A DNA stretch of 64,000 nucleotides from Prochlorococcus marinus (GCF_001180245.1 NZ_CVSV01000131.1:434001-498000); one strand, 5' to 3'; shown: positions 9,842 to 18,889, numbered from the stretch's first letter. Program-made: numbers and translations. The notes: generated from the sequence alone by a model not told the origin.

Positions 9842-10635
9842 TAGAAAATTCCTCTATTTGGGTAGTAAGTGATGTAGATGGTACTTTAATGGATCACTCA
9901 TATGATTTATCACCTGCTAAAGAAACTATAAAAAAACTACAAAAATTATCTATACCCGTAATTCTTTGTACAAGCAAAACCGCTTCTGAAGTAAAAGTTA
10001 TTAGAAAAGAACTTAACTTGACGGATCCTTATATTGTTGAGAATGGTGCGGCAATATATGGTGAATCTCTTAAAAGAGTAAATGGAGAAATTATTCTTGG
10101 AACAAAATACGAATCTCTTGAAGAAATCTTAAATTTTATTTCTAAAGAAATTGATTACAAACTTACTCCTCTTAATAATCTCACTGATCAAGAAGCCACT
10201 CAGCTTACAGGTTTAGTAGGCAACTCATTGAATTTAATGCGTGATAGACACTGGAGCATGCCTTTTTTAAATCCGCCAAGTTATTTAGAAGAGAAAATGA
10301 ATATCTGTTGTAAAAAATTCAATGTTGATATTTTTAAGGGCAATAGAATGAGTCACTTATTATCTACAAAATCGAATAAAGGGAAAGCAATAAATGCTCT
10401 TAAAGAATATTCAAATGTTCATAATATTGAAATTATAGGTTTAGGGGATTCTCCAAATGATTTGCCTCTACTTTTAAACTCAGATATTAAAATAGTTATT
10501 CCTGGAATAGATGGACCTAACTTAAACTTACTTGATCAATTAAAAGATTTGGAATTTATTTTGGCTTCTGAACCAAATGGTTATGGTTGGAAAAATGAAA
10601 TCAATAAATTAATAAATAAGCGAGTACTAAGTTAG
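9838..10635 (+). CDS. HAD phosphatase, probable glucosyl-3-phosphoglycerate phosphatase
   Basis: A 265-residue HAD-superfamily (Cof/MPGP type) phosphatase. Motif I is SDVDGTLMDH with nucleophile Asp12 and acid Asp14. A CTSK segment gives motif II, and GLGDSPNDLPLL near 200-211 gives the metal-binding motif IV. YIVENGAAIY is typical of mannosyl- and glucosyl-3-phosphoglycerate phosphatases. It would dephosphorylate the GpgS product to glucosylglycerate. ATGA coupling with the upstream phosphorylase gene and a 4-bp gap to the kinase gene point to one transcript. Confidence 0.82.
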   Translation: MIENSSIWVVSDVDGTLMDHSYDLSPAKETIKKLQKLSIPVILCTSKTASEVKVIRKELNLTDPYIVENGAAIYGESLKRVNGEIILGTKYESLEEILNFISKEIDYKLTPLNNLTDQEATQLTGLVGNSLNLMRDRHWSMPFLNPPSYLEEKMNICCKKFNVDIFKGNRMSHLLSTKSNKGKAINALKEYSNVHNIEIIGLGDSPNDLPLLLNSDIKIVIPGIDGPNLNLLDQLKDLEFILASEPNGYGWKNEINKLINKRVLS

Positions 10636-10639
10636 AAAG

Positions 10640-11584
10640 ATGAAAGATTTAGATATTAATTTTCCTCTAGATAAATTTGAAAAATTAATTATTGATATTG
10701 GTTGGAAATCCTTGGATGATTGGTTCAATTTTTGGAATAATAAAAGAAAGATTCTTTCAATTGATCAATATTGGAACAATAAGGTAAATGATGATTGGAT
10801 TTGGGGTTTGGCTTTACCTCTTTTATCTCAGGCTTATAAATTGCAAAATAATTTTTCTGATAGAAAAATAATTGGAATCTCAGCTCTACCTGGCACAGGT
10901 AAAACAACACTTGGTAAATGGCTCGAAGCTATATCGTTAAAATTAAACTTCAAAGTTGCGGTTATTTCAATTGACGACTTTTATCTCCCCTCAAATGAAA
11001 TGAAATTAGCAATTGAGAATAATCCTTGGAATGTTTCGAGAGGTTTTCCTGGAAGTCACTCAGTAAAATTAATGCATGAAAAATTATTAAATTGGAAGAT
11101 AAATGGAGAATTAAATGTACCAGTTTTCGACAAATCTTTAAGAAATGGTTTAGGAGATAGATCTCATTGGAGATTAGATAATCCTGATTTATTAATTCTT
11201 GAGGGATGGTTTTTGGGAATAAAACCTTACTCTATTGACATAAATGATCGACCCATAAATACAACAGATATGAGTCTTCATGAATCATCTTATGTATTAA
11301 AAATTCAAAATAACCTAAAAGAATATTTAGATATTTGGAGTTTAATAGATAATATCTGGCACTTAAAGCCATTGAAGATTGAATATATGAATATATGGAA
11401 AACAAATCAGGAAAAAGAGATGTTTTTACAAAAAGGTAATGCCCTTAAAGATGAAAATTTATCTAATTTCTTGAGAATGCTCAATGTTTCAATTCCTCAT
11501 AAAAGTTTTGATGTTATCAAATCCTATGCGCTTTTATTAATTGATCAAGAAAGAAAGTTAGTTGAGGCTGGATTGAATTTATAG
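10640..11584 (+). CDS. D-glycerate 3-kinase-like P-loop kinase
   Basis: A 314-residue P-loop kinase of the plant-type GLYK/YgfD-like glycerate kinase family. GISALPGTGKTT at 79-90 is the Walker A motif, ISIDDFYLP the Walker B-like segment, and RGFPGSHS with NVPVFDKSLRNGLGDR are typical of glycerate kinases. It phosphorylates D-glycerate to 3-phosphoglycerate, normally the last step of photorespiration. Here it is the third gene of the glucosylglycerate cluster, so it may also salvage glycerate released by the phosphorylase. A clear terminator follows immediately. Confidence 0.82.
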   Translation: MKDLDINFPLDKFEKLIIDIGWKSLDDWFNFWNNKRKILSIDQYWNNKVNDDWIWGLALPLLSQAYKLQNNFSDRKIIGISALPGTGKTTLGKWLEAISLKLNFKVAVISIDDFYLPSNEMKLAIENNPWNVSRGFPGSHSVKLMHEKLLNWKINGELNVPVFDKSLRNGLGDRSHWRLDNPDLLILEGWFLGIKPYSIDINDRPINTTDMSLHESSYVLKIQNNLKEYLDIWSLIDNIWHLKPLKIEYMNIWKTNQEKEMFLQKGNALKDENLSNFLRMLNVSIPHKSFDVIKSYALLLIDQERKLVEAGLNL

Positions 11585-11587
11585 CAT

Positions 11588-11619
11588 TTACTGAATTTCT
11601 TTTTTTTCAGTAATTTTTT
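11588..11619 (+). terminator. Rho-independent terminator after the glycerate kinase gene
   Basis: A perfect 8-bp inverted repeat (11588-11595 with 11606-11613) encloses a 10-base loop and is followed by a run of six T. It lies directly downstream of the glycerate kinase stop and closes the three-gene plus-strand operon. Confidence 0.7.
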
Positions 11620-11685
11620 ATACATTTTTTTTAGTAATTAATAGTGTTTAATGGTGTTTAATTTTAGATATTTTGCTGCTTAGGG

Positions 11686-11913
11686 ATGGTTGAGTTTTCT
11701 TACAAAAATGAAGGATGTAGGATGGTTGTCTTGAGATGTATTGGTCCATCAAATTTTTTCTTAGAAAGAGTTTTATTCCCAACTGACATTCTTACTTTTA
11801 TGGCCCCAAATGATTCAAGAGTTGAAATCTGGGGAAATGAATTATATGGTCCAAAGTTGGAAGAGAGAATAAGAATTTCTGCTGATAACGAAGATTCAAC
11901 GTTAGTGGCATAG
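11686..11913 (+). CDS. DUF1830-like small cyanobacterial protein
   Basis: A 75-residue soluble protein without signal peptide or membrane segment. The pattern MVVLRCIGPSNFFLERVLF, then DILTFMAPNDSRVEIW resembles the cyanobacterial DUF1830 family (one FFLER-V-FP segment and an AP-LEIW segment). Its function is unknown. The ATG follows a TTAGGG sequence that could act as a weak ribosome site. It stands alone between a terminator and two very small membrane-protein genes. Confidence 0.65.
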   Translation: MVEFSYKNEGCRMVVLRCIGPSNFFLERVLFPTDILTFMAPNDSRVEIWGNELYGPKLEERIRISADNEDSTLVA

Positions 11914-12002
11914 AACAGATATTATCTAATTGTCTTCGAGTCAAAATTTTTTACAAATACCTATTTTTTATTGATATTATCAAACTAGTTTTAGTTTTAT
12001 AG

Positions 12003-12128
12003 ATGTATTATTTTTCTTCCTTTGCAATAGGTGGTTTCGTTCCTTCTGCAGCCATAGCTGGAGTTTTACTTTTAGTTGGATTAGGAGCCTTCTTTTATCT
12101 TGGTATTAAAGGACCCACAGATTATTAA
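12003..12128 (+). CDS. 41-residue single-span membrane micropeptide
   Basis: An ATG-initiated frame of 41 residues, ending in KGPTDY. It has a short polar N-terminus (MYYFSSFAIGG), then one hydrophobic span of about 22 residues rich in Gly, Ala and Leu, and a short polar tail. Size and layout resemble small photosystem or cytochrome complex subunits, but I do not recognise it as any named one. A second tiny membrane frame follows 57 bp downstream. Coding is supported by composition and tidy ends only. Confidence 0.5.
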   Translation: MYYFSSFAIGGFVPSAAIAGVLLLVGLGAFFYLGIKGPTDY

Positions 12129-12185
12129 AAATGAGTTAATGAACAAATATTAATTTTTCATAACCTTCTTAAACAAGTTATCACT

Positions 12186-12320
12186 ATGGATTTAACAACT
12201 ATTTTATTTATATTAAGCTTACCTTTCGTTTTATTAACAGTTTATTTTGGGACAAAAAATGATTTTTACGAGAGTGAAAACTATAAAGGAGATGGTTGTG
12301 CTCACGATGTTAAAAGGTAA
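12186..12320 (+). CDS. 44-residue single-span membrane micropeptide
   Basis: An ATG-initiated frame of 44 residues. The N-terminal 22 residues (MDLTTILFILSLPFVLLTVY) are a hydrophobic span, followed by a charged tail (GTKNDFYESENYKGDG, then CAHDVKR). The tail would be cytoplasmic or stromal-like by the positive-inside rule, though charge is mixed. I do not recognise a family. It ends 9 bp before the end of the convergent secreted-protein gene. Confidence 0.5.
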   Translation: MDLTTILFILSLPFVLLTVYFGTKNDFYESENYKGDGCAHDVKR

Positions 12321-12328
12321 CTTTTATT

Positions 12329-12601
12329 CTAATTACCTGTAAACACGCAGGTCCATCTACTATCAAATTGCCAAACAGGTTTGTATATTTCATTAGTAAT
12401 TTTTTCTCCTGCCTTATTACAAATATCTAAATCTTTCATTGGAATAGAATGTAAAGAAGGACTTGTTATTCCGCTAACCTCTGGCCTTCCTCCAGGTCCT
12501 TGTCTATAAGTTCCAATTATTAACCAATAGTTAGCTTTCGCAGAATCAGAAAAGATTAAGGAAAAAAGAAATAATAATATTAAAATAGATTTTTTTTTCA
12601 T
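12329..12601 (-). CDS. Small secreted protein of unknown function
   Basis: A 90-residue protein with a clear Sec signal peptide (MKKKSILILLFLFSLIFS, with probable cleavage after SAKA near residue 23). The mature part of about 67 residues has two cysteines (ICNKAG and WTCVF) that could form a disulphide bridge, and a YWLIIGTYRQGPGG start. It is probably periplasmic. I recognise no functional motif; the clean signal peptide and full-length frame argue for a real gene. Confidence 0.65.
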   Translation of the reverse strand: MKKKSILILLFLFSLIFSDSAKANYWLIIGTYRQGPGGRPEVSGITSPSLHSIPMKDLDICNKAGEKITNEIYKPVWQFDSRWTCVFTGN

Positions 12602-12668
12602 TTTTCAATACTAGCTTTTATTTTTTAAATGTAAATTGCTATTAATTAATTAGGTAATTTTATAATTT

Positions 12669-13469
12669 TTGGAATATTTAAAATTTGTTTTATACGGATT
12701 AATACAAGGGTTGACGGAATTTATCCCTGTAAGTAGTACAGCTCATCTAAAAATCATATCCCTTTTTTTAGGTATTGATGATCCTGGAGCTTCTTTGTCC
12801 GCTACTATTCAACTTGGCAGTGTTCTAGCCATAGCTTGGTATTTTAGGAATGATATTTTTAATTTCAGAAGTCAATCTTCCAAAAACTTTCTTGAATATC
12901 TCTTACATGAAAGATTGTTAAGGTCTATTTTGCTTGGTACTTTACCGATCGTTTTGCTTGGTGGGATGATAAAGATATTCATCCCTTCTTTTTTTGAAAA
13001 CGTTCTTCGTTCAAATTTATCAATAGCATTGGTTTCATTTCTAATGGCTATTTTTATGTACTTGGCAGATAGTTCAAAAAGAGGTTCTATTAATATTAAA
13101 AACCATAATTATTCAAATAGTTTATTAATAGGTTTCTTTCAAGCATTTGCAATTTTTCCTGGTGTTTCAAGATCAGGGGTCACTATTTCTAGTGCTTTAA
13201 TATCAGGATGGGAAAGAGGCGATGCTGCGAAATTTTCTTTTCTTTTAGGGATGCCAGCTATTTCTCTTGCTGCGATTGTTGAGTTTATTTCTTCTTTTAA
13301 TGATTTTTTTTCACTAGGTTTTTTACCTCTTTTCGTTGGTCTTATTACGACATTTTTATCCTCCTTATTAGCAATAGATTTTTTATTAAAGTTTTTTTCT
13401 TCAAATGGATTGAAAATATTTATTATCTATCGAGTAATTTTTGGTGTTGTAATTCTTTTGAATTTGTAA
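12669..13469 (+). CDS. uppP: Undecaprenyl-diphosphatase UppP (BacA)
   Basis: An integral membrane phosphatase of 266 residues that converts undecaprenyl diphosphate to the monophosphate, recycling the lipid carrier for peptidoglycan synthesis. The two signature motifs are present: the glutamate-rich GLIQGLTEFIPVSSTAHL at residues 10-27, and FPGVSRSGVTIS near 160. Several hydrophobic spans follow. The start is a TTG at 12669, fixed by the position of the first conserved helix; no upstream ATG is in frame. Confidence 0.95.
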   Translation: MEYLKFVLYGLIQGLTEFIPVSSTAHLKIISLFLGIDDPGASLSATIQLGSVLAIAWYFRNDIFNFRSQSSKNFLEYLLHERLLRSILLGTLPIVLLGGMIKIFIPSFFENVLRSNLSIALVSFLMAIFMYLADSSKRGSINIKNHNYSNSLLIGFFQAFAIFPGVSRSGVTISSALISGWERGDAAKFSFLLGMPAISLAAIVEFISSFNDFFSLGFLPLFVGLITTFLSSLLAIDFLLKFFSSNGLKIFIIYRVIFGVVILLNL

Positions 13470-13500
13470 TTTACTTTGAAAAAAAATTTTTGCAATTATG

Positions 13501-13629
13501 TTAAGGTTTTAAAAAATTCTTTCTAATGAACATTTTTATATCTTTCCAATTAGGTGAAGTAGAAGTTTCTAATCTAACTATATTGGTTTTAGCTTTTTTT
13601 TCTTCTTTTACGTTCATAGCTGTAGGCAT
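13501..13629 (-). CDS. Possible small protein of unknown function
   Basis: A frame of 42 residues (MPTAMNVKEEKKAKTNIV and onward, ending MFIRKNFLKP) lies just downstream of the tRNA-Pro gene on the same strand. It is basic and soluble, with no motif I know. The same frame runs upstream through the tRNA gene, which cannot be coding, so only the part from the internal ATG could be a gene. Support is weak. Confidence 0.25.
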   Translation of the reverse strand: MPTAMNVKEEKKAKTNIVRLETSTSPNWKDIKMFIRKNFLKP

Positions 13630-13678
13630 AAGTTCATATAAACTGTACAAATCGCTTATAAATGAAGAAGATAAATAA

Positions 13679-13752
13679 TCGGAACGGCGGGATTTGAACC
13701 CACGACCCCCACTACCCCAAAGTGGTGCGCTACCAAACTGCGCTACGCCCCG
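13679..13752 (-). tRNA. tRNA-Pro (TGG anticodon)
   Basis: The reverse strand gives a 74-nt cloverleaf. The acceptor CGGGGCG pairs with CGTTCCG with two G-U pairs. The D arm is GCGCAGTTTGGTAGCGC, the anticodon arm CCACTTTGGGGTAGTGG has loop TTTGGGG with anticodon TGG, and the T arm GTGGGTTCAAATCCCGC contains the TTCAAAT loop. The discriminator is A. The 3' CCA is not encoded and would be added after transcription. Confidence 0.95.
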
Positions 13753-13779
13753 TGTCATTACTATAAAGTTTAGATTGAT

Positions 13780-14508
13780 TTAAATGTTATTCTTGATAGG
13801 ATTGTTATCAGATCTCAATACACACTTGTCAACTTCCCAATTAAAGTTTTCCCATATATGGTCATCTAATTTATAGTTGCTTCCAGTAAAAACTCCTAAC
13901 TTAACTTTTGTAGGTGAAGCGGAACAGTACTGCCTGCTTCCAGCTGATGCAAGATATTGTTGATGGTATTGTTCCGCATAAAAATATGAATCAATCATTT
14001 TTATTTCTGTTTCAATTAAACCAAGATTTTTTTTGCTTAGTTCCGTTTGATATTGTTCCTTACTGGCTAATATGGTTTTAATATTATTTTCATTTTTGTA
14101 ATATATTGCTGATCTATATTGTGTTCCCATATCATTACCCTGTCTATTCTTTTGAGTAGGGTCATGACATTCCCAAAACATTTTTAATAAATCACTTACA
14201 TCAATTTCCCTTTTATCCCATATAACTCTTACAACTTCTGAATGACCAGTTAAGCCGGAACACACTTCATAATAAGTTGGATTGTTTTTCCGCCCTCCAG
14301 CATAACCTACAGATGTTGTGATAACTCCAGGTAGTTTCCAAAAACATTTTTCAGCACCCCAGAAACAACCACATCCAAAAATTATTTCATCTTCTTCTAC
14401 ATTGGGATCTTTTTTGATATCTGTTTTTAATATTCTATGTAATGCATAAGCATCATTAGTTAAATTTGCCTCCTCATTATTCATAATGTTTTTCAGGAAT
14501 TTAAACAT
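13780..14508 (-). CDS. msrA: Peptide methionine-S-sulfoxide reductase MsrA
   Basis: MsrA repairs oxidised methionine, which matters in a photosynthetic cell. The 242-residue protein has the catalytic motif GCFWGAE with Cys48, SVGYAGG, YYEVCSGLTGHSEVV and DMGTQYRSAIYY. A C-terminal part with QYLASAGSRQYCS provides a likely resolving cysteine. About 40 extra N-terminal residues precede the domain; they are not obviously a signal peptide. It lies 30 bp downstream of the ABC exporter gene on the same strand. Confidence 0.94.
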   Translation of the reverse strand: MFKFLKNIMNNEEANLTNDAYALHRILKTDIKKDPNVEEDEIIFGCGCFWGAEKCFWKLPGVITTSVGYAGGRKNNPTYYEVCSGLTGHSEVVRVIWDKREIDVSDLLKMFWECHDPTQKNRQGNDMGTQYRSAIYYKNENNIKTILASKEQYQTELSKKNLGLIETEIKMIDSYFYAEQYHQQYLASAGSRQYCSASPTKVKLGVFTGSNYKLDDHIWENFNWEVDKCVLRSDNNPIKNNI

Positions 14509-14538
14509 AATTTAAATCTTTTAGTATAAGAAAAAAAA

Positions 14539-16290
14539 TTACTTTTGGCTCTTAACAATTCTGGTAGCAAGTTCTCTATCCCAAAGTTGTTTATATAAAC
14601 CATTCACTTCTACTAAAACTTTATGAGTCCCTTCTTGTACTATTTCTCCTTTATCCATTACTAATACCCTGTCACAGGTAGCTGCAACAGAAAGTTGGTG
14701 ACTAATCATTATGATTGTTTTATTACTTCTATCACTCATTTCATCTATTATTCTTGCTGCTGTTTTATTATCTACGCTTGCTAAAGCATCATCAAGAACA
14801 ACAATAGGAGAATCAACAAGAAGTGCTCTTCCTAGTGCCGTTCTTTGCCTTTGTCCACCACTTAATGTAATACCTCTTTCACCAACAATAGTTTTAAACC
14901 TTTGTGGAAAACTATTGATATCATCAATTAATCCAGCTTTTGTTGCGCTTTCTTTAACTAAATATTTAGAAGCTTTGGGTTCTCCAAAACTTAGGTTTTC
15001 TGAGATTGTAGAAGTAAATAAGAATGCTTCTTGAGGAACGATTGAAATATTTTTTCTAAGATCACTTAATTTTAAAGTTTTTACATCAATTTCATCTAAA
15101 AACAATTGATTGTCTGGTATTTCAATAGTCCGTCCTAGAGACTTAGCTAGTGTTGTCTTTCCACAACCTACTGGGCCAACTATTGCAATAAGTTCTCCAG
15201 GATAAATTTTAAAATTGAGATTATTTAATGCATTAAATTTTGATCCTGGATACTTTATCGTTAAATTTTTTGCTTCTAAGAATCCTTTAATCTTTCTTTT
15301 TAAAAATTTAGTTTCTTCTCTATCTACAATATTTGGGTTGTTCTGAAAGATTTCTTCAACGCGATCTAAACTTACTTGACCAAGTTGAAAAGTATTTAAG
15401 GTAAAACCTAATAGAGCTGTTGGAAAGACAAGTCTTTCTACGTAAAGAATTAAAGCTACTAAACCACCTATAGAAATAAATCCACTCTCTAATTGAAAAG
15501 TTCCTAATGATAATAAAATCAATAATGAAATTGAGGAAATCCCTTGTAACAAAGGGAATAGGGTACTCGCTGTTCTTGCAAGCTTTATCGCTGAATTTCG
15601 ATAGGCCTTATTATATCTGTTAAATTCATTTTTCTCAGCATTCTCTTGAGCATAAATTTTAATGGCGCTTATACCAGATAGATCTTCTTGTATTAGATCA
15701 CTAAGTTTTGATAATGATTCTTGTTGAGCTTTCCTTTGATTAACCATTCTGCCTCCAAATAGACTTACAATTCCAAGGATTAATGGAAAAATCATTAAAG
15801 CTGATATTGTTAATGGTTTATTAATCGAAAACATTGAAGGAATTGTGAATGAATATGCCAAGACAATGTTGCACAAGCTTAAAACTGTAAAACCTAAAAG
15901 TCTTCTTATGTTTTCAACATCGCTTGTAGCTCTACTAATAATGTCTCCACTTCCTTTTTTTTGAATCCATTCTGGATCTTGAATAAGTAAATGGTCAAAC
16001 AGTTTTTGACGAAGATTTACCTCTACTTTTCTACCTATTCCGAAGACAATCTGCCTTGAAAATAATCTTATTAAACCCATACAAGTTGCTAAAAATATTA
16101 ACCATAAAGATTTAGAAATAACAAAATCCGAAGAGAACCCATTTTGTAATTGGTCAATTATATTTTTTACTTCTAAGGGTATAACAACACTTAGTATATT
16201 TACTATTAAGAGAGCTAAAGCTCCATATAAGAATTCTTTTTTGTAGGGTCTTAAGTATTTAGATATAACTTTTATCTTTAAATTTTTCAT
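14539..16290 (-). CDS. ABC exporter, fused membrane and ATPase domains
   Basis: A 583-residue half-transporter of the type I exporter (MsbA/multidrug) class. Residues 1-330 hold about six membrane spans. The nucleotide-binding domain has Walker A GPVGCGKTT at 372-380, a Q-loop in SIVPQEAFLF, the signature LSGGQRQR and Walker B IVVLDDALASVD. It should dimerise and export a lipid or hydrophobic compound; the substrate cannot be told from sequence. It diverges from the DUF3288-type gene and is followed by msrA. Confidence 0.9.
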   Translation of the reverse strand: MKNLKIKVISKYLRPYKKEFLYGALALLIVNILSVVIPLEVKNIIDQLQNGFSSDFVISKSLWLIFLATCMGLIRLFSRQIVFGIGRKVEVNLRQKLFDHLLIQDPEWIQKKGSGDIISRATSDVENIRRLLGFTVLSLCNIVLAYSFTIPSMFSINKPLTISALMIFPLILGIVSLFGGRMVNQRKAQQESLSKLSDLIQEDLSGISAIKIYAQENAEKNEFNRYNKAYRNSAIKLARTASTLFPLLQGISSISLLILLSLGTFQLESGFISIGGLVALILYVERLVFPTALLGFTLNTFQLGQVSLDRVEEIFQNNPNIVDREETKFLKRKIKGFLEAKNLTIKYPGSKFNALNNLNFKIYPGELIAIVGPVGCGKTTLAKSLGRTIEIPDNQLFLDEIDVKTLKLSDLRKNISIVPQEAFLFTSTISENLSFGEPKASKYLVKESATKAGLIDDINSFPQRFKTIVGERGITLSGGQRQRTALGRALLVDSPIVVLDDALASVDNKTAARIIDEMSDRSNKTIIMISHQLSVAATCDRVLVMDKGEIVQEGTHKVLVEVNGLYKQLWDRELATRIVKSQK

Positions 16291-16370
16291 TTAATTTTGC
16301 CGATATGATTAAGATAATGTTTCATTTTTAAATATGTGAGCTAATTTTATAAATGATTCAGTATTTATTT

Positions 16371-16667
16371 ATGGGTAACGAGCAAACTCATCCATTACAT
16401 GAAACAGACAAAAACATTATAGATTCCCTTATTACTAAAAAAACACCTGAAAATCTTGACTATATAAATTTAGCTAGATTAATAAATCGTTATGCCAATT
16501 TCCCAGGAGAAATTGAAATTAAAAACGATATTGAAAAAATTTTAAATTTTTGGAAGATCACTAAAAATGAACTTTTTTCAAAAACAAAAATTATTTGGTC
16601 AAAAAGCTTCAGGCCTTCCAATACAAATAAAGATTTAGTTGGTTCAGGTTTTGATACCTCAAATTAA
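16371..16667 (+). CDS. DUF3288-like cyanobacterial protein
   Basis: A soluble protein of about 98 residues. The sequence QTHPLHETDKNIIDSLI, then LARLINRYANFPGE and a C-terminal KTKIIW match the pattern of the cyanobacterial DUF3288 family, whose function is unknown. I prefer the ATG at 16371 (MGNEQTHPLH) over the ATG at 16353, because the conserved block begins right after it. It precedes trpD by 33 bp on the same strand. Confidence 0.65.
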   Translation: MGNEQTHPLHETDKNIIDSLITKKTPENLDYINLARLINRYANFPGEIEIKNDIEKILNFWKITKNELFSKTKIIWSKSFRPSNTNKDLVGSGFDTSN

Positions 16668-16700
16668 ATTTTATCTGCATAATTTTTCTTCCATAAATAA

Positions 16701-17735
16701 ATGTTTTCTAATCTATCAAACTCTGAAATCCTAAATAATTTGTTGGAGGGAAGGGACCTTGATGAATTAACTTCTAGAACCTTAATGCAAAGATGGCTTA
16801 ATGATGAAATTTCAGATGTTGAAACAGGAGCTTTTTTAAGTGCTTTGAGAGCCAAGAGTTCTACAGGTGTCGAACTAAGTTCTATGGCTGAGGAACTCTT
16901 AAATGTTTGCGAATTGCCAGTAGCAAGACCAAATTTGTATTTGGTAGATACTTGTGGAACAGGGGGTGATGGAGCTAATACATTCAATATTTCAACTGCA
17001 GTTGCATTTGTAGCTGCATCTTGTGGAGTAAAAGTTGCAAAACACGGAAACAAAAGTGCTAGCGGAAAAGTAGGTTCTGCGGATGTCTTGTTGAATCTTG
17101 GTTTAAATTTGAATTGTCCATTAGAAAAAGTAATTAAAGCCGTAAGTGAAATAGGAATAACTTTTTTGTTCGCACCTGTTTGGCATAAATCTTTAATAAA
17201 ACTTGCTCCATTAAGAAAAACCCTTGGAATAAGGACAGTATTTAATCAACTTGGACCATTGGTAAATCCTTTAAGACCCAATGCACAGGTTTTGGGTGTT
17301 GCTTCTGAGGATCTTTTAAAACCTATGGGAAGTGCTCTTTTAAAAATGGGTATGAATAGAGCAATAGTCGTTCATGGATCTGGCGGCCTTGATGAAGCTT
17401 CGCTTCAAGGAGTAAATAAATTAGTTTTTGTTGAAAATGGTGAATTGCGGTTTTCAGAAGTAAATATTTCAGACTTTAGCCATGAGAATATATCTAACGA
17501 AAAGCTTGTGGTTTCTGATATTGATTCTAACGAGGAAATATTAAAGTCAGTTTTAAATGGTTCTGGAAAAAAATCTCATATTGATGTAGTTGCCTTGAAC
17601 TCTGCTTTAGTGCTTTGGGCAGCAGGAATTGAGGATGATTTAAAAGAAGGATTTAATAAAGCTTTATTTTCGATAAATCAAGGAGATCCTTGGAAAAAGT
17701 TTTTACTTTTAAAAAATTATTTACATGCAAATTAA
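16701..17735 (+). CDS. trpD: Anthranilate phosphoribosyltransferase TrpD
   Basis: TrpD joins anthranilate and PRPP in the second step of tryptophan synthesis. The 344-residue protein has the PRPP-binding [17 protein letters not shown], the [17 protein letters not shown] segment and the [13 protein letters not shown] motif of the family. Its length is normal. No other trp gene is in the window, which fits the dispersed trp genes of cyanobacteria. carA starts 14 bp after its stop and is probably co-transcribed. Confidence 0.97.
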   Translation: MFSNLSNSEILNNLLEGRDLDELTSRTLMQRWLNDEISDVETGAFLSALRAKSSTGVELSSMAEELLNVCELPVARPNLYLVDTCGTGGDGANTFNISTAVAFVAASCGVKVAKHGNKSASGKVGSADVLLNLGLNLNCPLEKVIKAVSEIGITFLFAPVWHKSLIKLAPLRKTLGIRTVFNQLGPLVNPLRPNAQVLGVASEDLLKPMGSALLKMGMNRAIVVHGSGGLDEASLQGVNKLVFVENGELRFSEVNISDFSHENISNEKLVVSDIDSNEEILKSVLNGSGKKSHIDVVALNSALVLWAAGIEDDLKEGFNKALFSINQGDPWKKFLLLKNYLHAN

Positions 17736-17749
17736 TTAATTTCAAATTG

Positions 17750-18889
17750 ATGATTAATCCATATAAGAAAAACGCGAAATTGGTTTTAAGTAATGGAATT
17801 GTATTCCCAGGATTCTTTTTTGGTGCTTCTGGTACAGCCATTGGTGAAATAGTTTTTAATACTGGAATGACCGGATATCAGGAAGTTATTACTGATCCAA
17901 GTTATTATGGACAGTTATTAACATTTACTTATCCAGAGATTGGAAATACTGGTATTAATTTTGAAGATTCAGAATCCGATATTAATGTTAAAGGTATAAT
18001 TGTTAGAAATTTTTCATCTAGTAGCAGCAATTGGAGATCTAAAAAGAATTTTAATCAATGGTTAGTTGAGAAAAACATCGTAGGTCTATATGGAATTGAT
18101 ACAAGGGCTCTTGTTAAAATTTTAAGATCTAGTGGCGCGATGAATGGAGTTATTACCTCTCTAGATAGAACTGATGAAAGTAGTTTAAAGATAATTTGTG
18201 ACACTCCGAAGATGGAGGGACTAAATTTATCAAAAGTTGTTTCAACAAAGCAACAATATTTATGGAAAAGCCATACGCAAACAAGTTTTGATTTAAGAAA
18301 AAGATATTATGAATCTTCTAAAAAGTTAAAAATAGTAGCAATTGATTTTGGAATTAAAAATTCAATTCTTAATAGACTTGTATCCCATGGTTGTGAAGTT
18401 TTGGTTTTACCTTCACGATCTTCTCTGAATGATGTTCTGTCTAACAAGCCGGATGGTATATTTTTCTCAAATGGTCCAGGCGATCCTTCTTCTGTTACTG
18501 AAGGTATAGACTTAGCAAGATCACTTATTGAATATGGAGAAATACCTATGTTTGGTATTTGCCTAGGCCACCAAATATTTGGATTAGCATTAGGAGGTTC
18601 AACTTATAAATTACCTTTTGGACATCGTGGTTTAAATCATCCTTGTGGAGAAAATAATAAAATTGAGATAACTAGTCAGAATCATGGCTTTGCTATTGAT
18701 CCCAATTCTCTCTCAAAGGACAGAGTTAGAATTACCCACTATAACCTCAACGATAATACTGTGGCTGGCCTAGAGGTTTATAATAAGCCTATATTTAGTG
18801 TGCAATATCATCCAGAAGCAGGACCTGGCCCACATGATTCAGATTATTTATTTAAAAAATTTGTTTCTCTAATGTTAGAAAGATGTTGA
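17750..18889 (+). CDS. carA: Carbamoyl-phosphate synthase small subunit CarA
   Basis: CarA is the glutaminase subunit that supplies ammonia to CarB for arginine and pyrimidine synthesis. The protein has 379 residues from the chosen ATG at 17750 (MINPYKKNAKLVLSNG). The N-terminal CarA domain has MTGYQEVITDPSYYGQ, and the class I amidotransferase domain has the nucleophile in FGICLGHQIFG and the His-Glu pair in QYHPEAGPGP. An ATG at 17690 is also in frame, but it lies inside trpD and precedes no conserved sequence. Confidence 0.96.
   Translation: MINPYKKNAKLVLSNGIVFPGFFFGASGTAIGEIVFNTGMTGYQEVITDPSYYGQLLTFTYPEIGNTGINFEDSESDINVKGIIVRNFSSSSSNWRSKKNFNQWLVEKNIVGLYGIDTRALVKILRSSGAMNGVITSLDRTDESSLKIICDTPKMEGLNLSKVVSTKQQYLWKSHTQTSFDLRKRYYESSKKLKIVAIDFGIKNSILNRLVSHGCEVLVLPSRSSLNDVLSNKPDGIFFSNGPGDPSSVTEGIDLARSLIEYGEIPMFGICLGHQIFGLALGGSTYKLPFGHRGLNHPCGENNKIEITSQNHGFAIDPNSLSKDRVRITHYNLNDNTVAGLEVYNKPIFSVQYHPEAGPGPHDSDYLFKKFVSLMLERC

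Noticed and set aside
13630..13758. Open frame translating GVAQFGSAPLWGSGGRGFKS
   Set aside because: It reads straight through the tRNA-Pro gene; this is a well-known false translation of tRNA-Pro genes.
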